DNA of 28,860 nt from a virus, in the IMG/VR virus record IMGVR_UViG_3300034198_003563, positions 1 to 28,860 of that record, one strand, 5' to 3'. The notes below the pieces were generated by a model, which did no database searches, was not told where the DNA came from, and was given only the letters and a program-made list of their open reading frames with translations. Numbering within the stretch: the first letter of the stretch is position 1; each line of letters opens with the position of its first letter. Below, piece by piece: positions 22,398 through 28,860 of the stretch. The position numbers and the translations under genes were made by a program.

Positions 22398-23870
22398 ATG
22401 CTTAATTTACTTAATCCAAATATTAGAAAGCAAATTATCGAAGAGACAAATGGCACTGAAAATGTGGAGCGTAAAAAAGTCTCTTTTGGTCAATATGAAG
22501 TTTATCGTGATCGGATTTATCAACAAGTAAAAAGCTATCTCTCAGGATTTTACTCTAAGCAAACAATTGAAAATACTCCTATTGTTGCATCTGTTAACCT
22601 TGCTCGCCGTATCGTTAATAAAGAAGCTTCTCTTTATGTGAGAGAACCAAAAAGACAGTTTAAAAATGTAACTCCAGACCAAGCAGAAATCTTGGAGCAA
22701 GCTTTTGATGATATGAAAATTAATACTGTGATGAATAAGTTAAACCAGTATTACAAGCTTCAAGATCAAACACATTTATATATTGCTCCTAGAAACGGTA
22801 TTTTAAAAATGATGCCTCTTATAGCTCATCAACTTGATGTTGTTCCATCTAGCGAAGATCAGGAAATTGGAGAGGTTTACCTTTTAACTGGTTTTAATAG
22901 AGTAATGGCTAATGAGAAAGTAACAGATTATGGCGACAGCATGAATCAACTTATTGCTGATGAAGATGATTATAAATCTGCAAATCAAGCCATTGCAGTC
23001 TGGTCTCCAGTTTTTAACTTTGTAATGGATACCGAAGGCAATATTTATCAAGCAAACAGCTACGATAACCCTATCGGTGGAGTGGTTCCATTTGTTGATA
23101 TTTTCTCATCTAAAGATGGCGAATATTGGGTCAGATCGGGAGCTTCATTAACTGATTTCACTATTCAATACAATGCAAGTTTAACAGATCTTGGAAACAT
23201 TGTTAGAATGCAAGGCTTTGGTCAGGCATGGCTTAAAGCTCCATCGAATCTTATTCCAGAGAATATCCAAGTTGGACCTAACTTTATTTTAAGATTGCCT
23301 ATTGATCCAAATAATCCAACTCCAACTGATTTTGGATATGCAAATGCAAATCCAGATCTTTCAGGATCTTTAGCTTATATCGAAGGATTGCTTTCAAGCT
23401 TCTTAACTTCAAGAGGTGTTGATCCTAAATTGGTCAATGCTAAGTATGATTCTATTAAATATTCAAGTGGAGTTGAAAGACTTCTGGCAATGGTGGAACA
23501 GTTTGAAGCATCTGAGCAAGATTCAGAGCTGTTTGAAGATGCAGAGAATAAGATCCTAAAAATTGTTATCGCTTATATTGAAACTTATGGTGGAACTCCA
23601 GTTCTTCCAAATTACCCGAAAATGATTTTTCCAAAAGATGCTTATGTCGAAGTAGAGTTTGTGAAACCTACAGACATCCAATCAAAAGCTGACAAGCTTG
23701 CAGACATTCAGCACAGGCTTGAAATGGGATTGATCTCTAAAGTTGAAGCAATTGCAGAAGATCGTGATATATCTGTTGAAGAGGCTAAAATTGTTCATGA
23801 TCAAATAAATCAGGTTGAAATGATTCAGCCAACTCCTAATGCAAATCCTTTATTGATTAGCAATGAGTGA
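22398..23870 (+). CDS. Portal protein
   Basis: A 490-residue protein directly after terL, the standard portal position and size. Features include a long helical and beta mixture, PIVASVNLARRIVNKEASLYVREPKR near 55-80 as seen in SPP1-type portals, and a long C-terminal helix (ESSEQ-type acidic region ~370-395). Twelve copies would form the channel through which TerL pumps DNA. AGGAG (22385-22389) gives a good ribosome site 8 bases before the ATG at 22398. The gene overlaps the next one by 8 bases. Confidence 0.85.
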   Translation: MLNLLNPNIRKQIIEETNGTENVERKKVSFGQYEVYRDRIYQQVKSYLSGFYSKQTIENTPIVASVNLARRIVNKEASLYVREPKRQFKNVTPDQAEILEQAFDDMKINTVMNKLNQYYKLQDQTHLYIAPRNGILKMMPLIAHQLDVVPSSEDQEIGEVYLLTGFNRVMANEKVTDYGDSMNQLIADEDDYKSANQAIAVWSPVFNFVMDTEGNIYQANSYDNPIGGVVPFVDIFSSKDGEYWVRSGASLTDFTIQYNASLTDLGNIVRMQGFGQAWLKAPSNLIPENIQVGPNFILRLPIDPNNPTPTDFGYANANPDLSGSLAYIEGLLSSFLTSRGVDPKLVNAKYDSIKYSSGVERLLAMVEQFEASEQDSELFEDAENKILKIVIAYIETYGGTPVLPNYPKMIFPKDAYVEVEFVKPTDIQSKADKLADIQHRLEMGLISKVEAIAEDRDISVEEAKIVHDQINQVEMIQPTPNANPLLISNE

Positions 23871-24429
23871 AGCAGGAATCAAACTAAGCAAATCCAAAAT
23901 CACACAAACAATCGATCTTAATGATGTGATCGGTTCTGATATATCTAGCGATGAGGTTCTTGTTAATCGTATTGGTCAAGCCATCATTGATTACATGGAG
24001 AATCGAGTTAGTGATGGAAGAGGATTAGATAACGTCAAACTAAAGTCTCCATATTCAGATTCTTATGCAGACAGCCTTAACTTTAAAGCTGCTGGAAAGA
24101 CTAAGAACAATGTAAACATGAAACTTAGTGGAGATATGCTGGGATCAATTGATCTTTTAAAGGTTGATGGATCAAAGCTAACTATTGGTATTGAAGATCC
24201 AGATCAAGCAATCAAAGCTTATGGACATCAAACAGGATTTGAAGGACACCCATTTTTAAAAGGACCAAAGCGTCCATTTTTTGGTGTTTCTACAGAAGAA
24301 CTTAAAAAGAAAGTTCTAACTGATTTTAAAAAAGAGATCGAAGCCAAGAAAGTGACATCATTTGAAACACAATCAAAGATGATAAACTTAATTAGGGGCA
24401 TTAAAACACTAGGAGATCTTCTCAAATGA
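23863..24429 (+). CDS. Putative neck / virion morphogenesis protein A
   Basis: A 188-residue protein. The pattern MKLSGDMLGSIDLLKVDGSKLTIGIED, with 'SGDML-S' and a following beta hairpin, resembles virion morphogenesis (Mu gpG-like) or HK97 gp10-type neck proteins. The following gene seems to share the fold, with ITGQLLDAMS and GIAIVFKG. The gene lies between portal and scaffold, where minor head proteins usually sit. It overlaps both neighbours (8 and 4 bases). Confidence 0.5.
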   Translation: MSEAGIKLSKSKITQTIDLNDVIGSDISSDEVLVNRIGQAIIDYMENRVSDGRGLDNVKLKSPYSDSYADSLNFKAAGKTKNNVNMKLSGDMLGSIDLLKVDGSKLTIGIEDPDQAIKAYGHQTGFEGHPFLKGPKRPFFGVSTEELKKKVLTDFKKEIEAKKVTSFETQSKMINLIRGIKTLGDLLK

Positions 24430-24956
24430 AGATGGGACTAAAGATAAATCAAAACACTATTGATAAAGCTGAGACGGAAGTTAAATTAAAAATCCAAAAA
24501 GCCATAACAAGCCCTGCATTATTGTCAGATATTGCAGAGGTAGCAATCACAGACATAAAATATCAAGCTCGCAGAGGTGTTAGCACCGAGACGGATAGTA
24601 AATTTAAACCGCTTTCTTCAAGATGGATTAAACAGAGACAAAAAATTGCACAATCAACAGCAGTTCATGAAGCATTTCAAGCCAATAGATCAAACGTTAC
24701 TATAACAGGACAGTTACTTGATGCAATGAGCAAAGTTTTAACTAAGACTGGTATTGCCATTGTCTTTAAAGGAATACATAAACCGTATTTAGCAAAGAGA
24801 GTTAGGAAGAGCGGTAACAGAACTATTGGAAAGCCAATAGATAATGAAACTCTTTCTGAATATGTAAATGAAGTTAGACCGTTTTTTAAAATAAGAGAAA
24901 GTCTTATTCCAAGATTAAAAAACATTGTAATTAGATACATAAGACGTAAACTTTAA
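24426..24956 (+). CDS. Putative neck / virion morphogenesis protein B
   Basis: A 176-residue basic protein. LSSRWIKQRQKI (~57-68) and VTITGQLLDAMSKVL (~90-104) match the usual 'S-x-x-W-x-x-R-K ... L-x-x-S-G-x-L-x-x-S' plan of Mu gpG-like virion morphogenesis proteins. It begins at an ATGA overlap with the related gene upstream, suggesting ancient tandem duplication. The C-terminus is strongly basic (YIRRKL) and could touch DNA or the portal. Head completion is the likely job. Confidence 0.55.
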   Translation: MKMGLKINQNTIDKAETEVKLKIQKAITSPALLSDIAEVAITDIKYQARRGVSTETDSKFKPLSSRWIKQRQKIAQSTAVHEAFQANRSNVTITGQLLDAMSKVLTKTGIAIVFKGIHKPYLAKRVRKSGNRTIGKPIDNETLSEYVNEVRPFFKIRESLIPRLKNIVIRYIRRKL

Positions 24957-24991
24957 ATATTAACTTGAAACATAAGAAGGAGAATATCACA

Positions 24992-25570
24992 ATGAATCAA
25001 GATCCAGTCGGTCTCAGTGAGACACCTAGCCAATCCAGTGGAGAGTCTAGCGAGAAGGATGTCGTTAAATACGAAACTTATCGCAAGGCTATTGGGGAAC
25101 TAAAATCCTTAAAAGCAAAAATGGGTGAGTATGAAACGAAAGAGCAAGAACGTGAGCAATCTCTTTTAGCAGAACAGGGAAAGTTTAAAGAGGCGCTTGA
25201 GTCAGCAATTTCCAAAAGGAAAGAGTTGGAGCAAGCACTTGAAGCCAAGGAGAAGGCATTTGCCAAAAAGATTTTCACTAAGGAAGTTCAAGAAGTTGCG
25301 CTTTCATTAGGTGCTCGCAAGGATGCTCTTGATGATATTGTGAAAGTTGGTGATTGGTCTTCTGTGGAGATCGATGAAAATTTTAGCATTAATAAAGAAC
25401 AGCTAAAAAATCAAATTGCCAGCCTAAGCAAGTCTAAACCGTTCTACTTTGCTAGTACAGCAACCGCACCAAGAGATGTAAACACTTCAAATGCGGTTGC
25501 ACCTACTGACAAAAAGATCGAAAATATGTCAATTGAAGAACTCAAGGCTAAAATTATAGCTTTGAAATAA
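24992..25570 (+). CDS. Capsid scaffolding protein
   Basis: A 192-residue protein with a disordered Ser/Pro/Glu-rich N-terminus, then a long charged coiled coil (residues ~25-95; runs of Glu, Lys, Gln, Ala). A globular part (KEVQEVALSLGARKDALDDIVKVG) and a helical end follow. This is the usual scaffold build and it stands directly before the coat gene. The ATG at 24992 was chosen because AAGGAG lies 9 bases upstream; a TTG at 24965 lacks a site. It should direct procapsid assembly and then leave. Confidence 0.8.
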   Translation: MNQDPVGLSETPSQSSGESSEKDVVKYETYRKAIGELKSLKAKMGEYETKEQEREQSLLAEQGKFKEALESAISKRKELEQALEAKEKAFAKKIFTKEVQEVALSLGARKDALDDIVKVGDWSSVEIDENFSINKEQLKNQIASLSKSKPFYFASTATAPRDVNTSNAVAPTDKKIENMSIEELKAKIIALK

Positions 25571-25591
25571 CAAACCAAAAAGGGGTAAATC

Positions 25592-26437
25592 ATGGCTACA
25601 GAAGTAATCACAGGTAATACTGAGTTGGTCGCTACTAAACAAGCGCTCATCTCTTCACTTATTCAAAAAGAACTTAAATTCAAATCTAAACTCTTGCCAA
25701 CAGTAACAGATCTTTCTGCTTTCGCTGTTAAAGGTGCTAAGTCAATCAGCTTTCCAAAGCTGAATTCTTTCACTGTTGCAAATCGCTCATCTGCTGCTGC
25801 TGGTGATATTCAAGCTTTGACATCTTCTGTCGATACTCTTGATCTTAACATCAATGCTTATGTTAGCTTCTTGATCGATTCTTTCGATCTTCAACAGACA
25901 GCTATCGATGCAGAGATGGAATATGCTAATCGTGCTGCTTCTGCACTTGCTCGCTACGTTGACACTCAAATCATCAGCGTACTTGAAGCTGCTGCTGCTA
26001 CCGATGTAGGAACTGCTCCTATCACTGCTGACATGATTCTCGATGCTCGTGAGCAATTGCTTAACAGCTTCGCAGATCCTGCTGCTTGCGTATTTGTAGT
26101 TGGTACCGATCAAGAGAAAGCAATGCTTAAAATTGCTGACTTTGTTCGTGCTGATTACTATGGTTCTTCTAACATCGGTTCTGGTGTTATTGGTTCTGTC
26201 TATGGATTGCCAGTATTGGTTCATCAAGGAGTATCTGCTGGTAAAGGATACTTCTACTCTAAAGATGGAGTAGGTATCGCATTTCAGAAACAAATCACTA
26301 TGGCTGAGCAAGCTGAAATTGCATACGGCACCGGCGCTAAGCGAGTTGCTATGGATATGCTATTCGGCTGTAAAGCTCTTCAAGTTGGTGAACTTGGAGC
26401 TGCTGCTGGTAAATCTCCATTGATCGTTAAATTGTAA
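25592..26437 (+). CDS. Major capsid protein
   Basis: A 281-residue coat protein, HK97 fold inferred. Typical elements are the N-terminal helix, a strand-rich middle (SFLIDSFDLQQTAIDAEMEYANRAASAL, split here), the YVDTQIISVLEAAAA helix and the GLPVLVHQGVSAGKGYFYSKDGVG stretch near the end. Codon use differs from neighbours: CGT/CGC for Arg and GCT for Ala, as in highly expressed genes. The ribosome site is AAGGGG, 6 bases before the ATG. It follows the scaffold gene. A 37-base hairpin lies 55 bases after its stop. Confidence 0.85.
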   Translation: MATEVITGNTELVATKQALISSLIQKELKFKSKLLPTVTDLSAFAVKGAKSISFPKLNSFTVANRSSAAAGDIQALTSSVDTLDLNINAYVSFLIDSFDLQQTAIDAEMEYANRAASALARYVDTQIISVLEAAAATDVGTAPITADMILDAREQLLNSFADPAACVFVVGTDQEKAMLKIADFVRADYYGSSNIGSGVIGSVYGLPVLVHQGVSAGKGYFYSKDGVGIAFQKQITMAEQAEIAYGTGAKRVAMDMLFGCKALQVGELGAAAGKSPLIVKL

Positions 26438-26453
26438 TTTATAAAGGAATAGC

Positions 26454-26678
26454 TTGAGGACAGATACTCTTCCGACAGCAATTCCTAACTATTTAGCCGC
26501 CGTTACTCCTATGGGGTTACGGCGGCTAATGTTTATTAATAATGCTCGAATGGGAGCGCATGTTAGATACTTCGACATTCAACAAGCAAACATTAACGGT
26601 CGCATAATGTGGGTTGCATGGTTCTATGAAAACATGGACGACAGAACAGCGATGAAAGAACTAGGAGAGGCTAAATAA
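26454..26678 (+). CDS. Small protein after the coat gene (TTG start)
   Basis: A 74-residue protein. The TTG at 26454 has a good ribosome site (AAAGGA) 5 bases upstream; the first internal ATG is after the hairpin codons. The sequence holds an unusual Leu-Ala-Ala-Val...Leu-Arg-Arg-Leu segment encoded by a very strong hairpin (separate entry), then WVAWFYENMDDRTAMKELGEA. Small proteins here often decorate or complete the head. No family was recognised. The last base overlaps the next start. Confidence 0.55.
   Translation: MRTDTLPTAIPNYLAAVTPMGLRRLMFINNARMGAHVRYFDIQQANINGRIMWVAWFYENMDDRTAMKELGEAK
26493..26529 (+). promoter_or_regulatory. Very stable mRNA hairpin just after the coat gene
   Basis: TTAGCCGCCGT (26493-26503) pairs perfectly with ACGGCGGCTAA (26519-26529). 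After one T-T mismatch, ACTCC pairs with GGGGT (one G-U) leaving a 3-base loop. It lies inside the 74-residue gene and forces codons such as CGG-CGG and GGG that the phage rarely uses. No T run follows. It may protect the coat mRNA from 3' decay or limit downstream expression. Confidence 0.7.
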
Positions 26679-26968
26679 TGGCACTCACCAGAAGTTCAAT
26701 TTTAGATAGAGAATTAAACAAATTTGTAGAATCTCCATCAAGATCTGGAGAACCTGCGATTGAAGTCGTCTCTGGATCTAAATTTAGCATTCCATCAAAT
26801 GCAGTATGTTACACATTGACGCTTTCAACAGATGGAGCTTATTACACAGAAGTTTATAGATTTTATTCATCTGGAACACCGACATCTCCAGTTGGTCTTT
26901 TAAAAACAATTACTCTTTATTACACTGATTCTGCAAGATCTGTAGAATATGGAGGGATTATTTCATGA
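26678..26968 (+). CDS. Small unknown head-region protein
   Basis: A 96-residue protein with a helical start and then strands rich in Tyr, Ser and Thr (YTLTLSTDGAYYTEVYRFY), resembling a small beta domain. It overlaps the previous gene by one base (TAATG) and the next by 4 bases (ATGA). Position between coat gene and long fibre gene suggests a head-surface or fibre-attachment part. No family was recognised. Confidence 0.5.
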   Translation: MALTRSSILDRELNKFVESPSRSGEPAIEVVSGSKFSIPSNAVCYTLTLSTDGAYYTEVYRFYSSGTPTSPVGLLKTITLYYTDSARSVEYGGIIS

Positions 26969-27159
26969 AAAAAAGATTTAATCCTTTTACTGGGACGCTT
27001 GATTATGTTGGAGATGGAGGTGGAGGTGGTTCTTCGCTAACCATTAAAGATGTAGTTGATGCAATTTTGCTAGATTCAGATGAAACAGCAACACTTCCAG
27101 TGGCATCTATATTATTTGATAACGATTCGATACTATATAATGATGATGGAGAATTATGA
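26965..27159 (+). CDS. Small structural protein with KRFNPFTGTLDY motif
   Basis: A 64-residue acidic protein. The start MKKRFNPFTGTLDYVGDGGGGG matches a short motif found at the head of many small phage proteins encoded before fibre genes, possibly the link between fibre and virion. The end is rich in Asp and Leu. It overlaps both neighbours by 4 bases (ATGA), so translation with the fibre gene is likely coupled. The exact role is not known. Confidence 0.5.
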   Translation: MKKRFNPFTGTLDYVGDGGGGGSSLTIKDVVDAILLDSDETATLPVASILFDNDSILYNDDGEL

Positions 27160-28860
27160 ATAGTCCACATATTGTTAGAAAATCAAGCTCACCTTCAAGC
27201 GCTCCTGTGGAAGCCGGTATCCATTGGATCAATACAACTACAAAAGAAGAGTATTTTTCTGTTGGAACTTCATCAATCAATGATTGGATTAAAAGAGGAA
27301 CAACTAACACAGCAGATGCGCTTGTTACTACTGTCTGGAACCAGACAGGATCTTCAATCCCTGCATTCAGCGTTGTTTATATTAATGGATCTCAAGGAAC
27401 TCTTCCGACAGTAGCACTCTCTCAAGCAAATTCTGAGGCAGCGTCAACAGGAACTTATGGAATTACAACAGCGTCAATTGCAAATAATGCGCAGGGAACT
27501 GTTGTAGCTTTTGGTTTATTAGAAAATGTTAATACAAACTCATTTACAGATGGTGATAAATTGTGGCTTAGTCCAACTGTTGCAGGTGGAGTTACTACTA
27601 CAAAGCCTGTTGCACCTAACCATAGTGTATTTATTGGTACTGTTACCAGAGCACATCCTAGCCTTGGTAGAGTAGAAGTTAAAATTGCAAATGGATATGA
27701 GTTAGAAGAATTGCATAATGTTTTAATTACAACTCCAGCCAACAATCAGGTTCTGAGCTATGATTCAGCAACATCATTGTGGAAAAACACAACACCAAAT
27801 GCAGGAACTGTAACGGCTGTTTCAGTGGCATCTTCAAATGGATTTGCTGGAAGTGTTGCAAATGCTTCTACAACTCCAACAATTACTCTTTCAACATCAG
27901 TTAGTGGTATTTTAAAAGGTAATGGAACATCAATTAGTTCCGCAACATCTGGAACAGACTACGAACCACCAGTAACAAAAGGTAACTTAACAGAATCAAC
28001 ATCATCTGTTCTAACTGTAACTGGTGGAACTGGATCTGTTATCGGATCAGGAACAACGATACAGGTAAAAAAAGCAAGCGCCACGCAAGATGGATACCTT
28101 GGAAGCTCTGACTGGACAACATTTAACAACAAACAAAATGCCATTACTGGTGCAGCATCAACGATTACCACTACTGATTTAACACAAAATAGGGTTTTAT
28201 TATCTGATGCGTCTGGAAAGGTGTCTGCATCAACTGTAAATAATGTCACCCTTGGATACCTTGATGCTTCATCTAGTATTCAAACACAGCTTAATTCTAA
28301 ACAAGCAACGATTACAGGTGCAGCTAGTACAATTACAACAGCAAATCTAACAGCATCTAAGGCTTTAGTTTCAGATGGGTCAGGCAAGGTTGTTGCATCT
28401 TCTGTTGCTAGTTCTACGCTAGATTTTTTAGATGCTACATCAAGCGTACAAACTCAACTAAACTCTAAAACATCTCTTGGATCTTCTGCACCATCAAACG
28501 TTAGTTCTGCCGGTTCAGTGGGTATTGCTACTGACGCAGCTAGAAGCGATCATGCTCACAGGGGTATTTCATCATTTTCTAAAAATGGTAGCTCTCAGCT
28601 TTTTGGTGATGTGACAATATCTGCTGGCACTGGTGTTACACTGACTCAATCTGGTCAAGATATTTCAATTGCATCAACAGGCGGAGGATCTGGAACGGTT
28701 ACAGATGTTTCTGTAGTTAGTTCAAACGGATTTGCTGGGACAGTTGCAAACTCAACTACAACTCCTGCGATTACTCTTTCAACTACTGTAACAGGATTGT
28801 TAAAGGGAAATGGAACCGCAATCAGTGCAGCATCTTCTGGAACTGATTATGAACCGCCAG
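27156..28860 (+). CDS. Long repetitive fibre / head-fibre protein (3' end outside window)
   Basis: Open to the right edge, at least 568 residues. An N-terminal domain (~1-190) carries a 'WINTTTKEEYF' element and a beta segment. Repeat blocks follow: two copies of the common phage fibre motif GTVTxVSVxSSNGFAG ... GNGTxISxAxSGTDYEPP (residues 217-272 and 513-568), and two copies of QAITGAASTITTxxLT ... TQLNSK (~330-440). A SDHAHR element (~466-471) suits a metal-bound trimeric fibre tip. The product is likely a fibre binding the host or decorating the head. It probably continues at base 1 if the molecule is circular. No stop codon was found. Confidence 0.75.
   Translation, partial: MNSPHIVRKSSSPSSAPVEAGIHWINTTTKEEYFSVGTSSINDWIKRGTTNTADALVTTVWNQTGSSIPAFSVVYINGSQGTLPTVALSQANSEAASTGTYGITTASIANNAQGTVVAFGLLENVNTNSFTDGDKLWLSPTVAGGVTTTKPVAPNHSVFIGTVTRAHPSLGRVEVKIANGYELEELHNVLITTPANNQVLSYDSATSLWKNTTPNAGTVTAVSVASSNGFAGSVANASTTPTITLSTSVSGILKGNGTSISSATSGTDYEPPVTKGNLTESTSSVLTVTGGTGSVIGSGTTIQVKKASATQDGYLGSSDWTTFNNKQNAITGAASTITTTDLTQNRVLLSDASGKVSASTVNNVTLGYLDASSSIQTQLNSKQATITGAASTITTANLTASKALVSDGSGKVVASSVASSTLDFLDATSSVQTQLNSKTSLGSSAPSNVSSAGSVGIATDAARSDHAHRGISSFSKNGSSQLFGDVTISAGTGVTLTQSGQDISIASTGGGSGTVTDVSVVSSNGFAGTVANSTTTPAITLSTTVTGLLKGNGTAISAASSGTDYEPP
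27804..27971 (+). repeat. Fibre repeat, copy 1
   Basis: Codes for a 56-residue block (GTVTAVSVASSNGFAG ... SGTDYEPP) that recurs at 28692. The DNA differs at many third positions, so the copies are old or exchanged with other phages. Confidence 0.7.
28692..28859 (+). repeat. Fibre repeat, copy 2 (ends at window edge)
   Basis: Codes for GTVTDVSVVSSNGFAG ... SGTDYEPP, the second copy of the block at 27804, 888 bases away. The window ends one base after its last whole codon. Confidence 0.7.

Noticed and set aside
25787-26311. Long minus-strand open frame (174 codons) opposite the coat gene
   Set aside because: Antisense shadow of a codon-biased, GCT/TCT-rich gene; the product is Ser-rich with no motif or ribosome site, and the plus-strand coat gene is certain.
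27455-28249. Two minus-strand open frames opposite the repetitive fibre gene
   Set aside because: Both arise from the same low-complexity Thr/Val repeat on the other strand; no start signal and no family likeness.
1-28860. CRISPR array, insertion sequence or integrase/attachment module
   Set aside because: No regularly spaced short repeats outside coding fibre repeats, no transposase or integrase motif on either strand.

Overview
The window reads as a small tailed bacteriophage of siphovirus type. It is AT-rich, densely packed and full of ATGA or TAATG gene overlaps. It encodes a complete packaging, head and tail set: small and large terminase, portal, scaffold, coat, tail tube, frameshifted tail chaperone, tape measure and fibres. 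No sheath, integrase, repressor or DNA polymerase was seen, so it looks virulent and dependent on the host replisome. A TIGR02594-type endolysin beside a lipoprotein gene that overlaps its neighbour, as in spanin pairs, points to a Gram-negative host. The open fibre gene at the right end and the fibre C-terminus at the left end join in frame, and the head-to-tail gene order runs through that junction. The 28,860 bases may therefore be one whole circular map opened inside the fibre gene (inference).

Layout. (a) 1-5235, plus strand: connector, tail completion, tail tube, chaperone with a -1 frameshift, tape measure, distal tail. (b) 5235-12179, plus strand: collar-domain fibre, small virion proteins, a lysis cassette (7243-8541) inserted in the tail module, a 915-residue tail-tip protein and two accessory tail genes. 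(c) 12172-15893, minus strand: SSB-like protein, HExxH protein, metallophosphoesterase, small unknowns, ERF annealing protein and a zinc-cluster protein, i.e. a recombination/early block. (d) 15894-16127: divergent control region with an attenuator-like leader. (e) 16128-19342, plus strand: a DnaD-like initiator with an origin-like tract inside its gene, a candidate helicase loader, a zinc protein, a tRNA-like element, small genes, a VRR-NUC nuclease and a lipoprotein. (f) 19523-28860, plus strand: ParB-methyltransferase fusion, terminases, portal, two neck genes, scaffold, coat and the long fibre.

How it works together. The initiator and loader probably bring host DnaB to the origin tract. 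The SSB-like and ERF proteins handle single strands and anneal concatemers. The methyltransferase may mark phage DNA before TerS/TerL package it through the portal into scaffolded heads. The tail is built on the tape measure with the frameshifted chaperone, and the lysis cassette releases virions.

The most interesting signals lie outside ordinary gene calls. They are the origin-like tract inside the initiator gene, competing hairpins ending in a terminator 15 bases before that gene, a tRNA-like element with an abnormal anticodon arm, a very strong hairpin just after the coat gene, sharp base-composition switches inside the methyltransferase and terL genes, and structured RNA candidates in nearly every longer intergenic gap.
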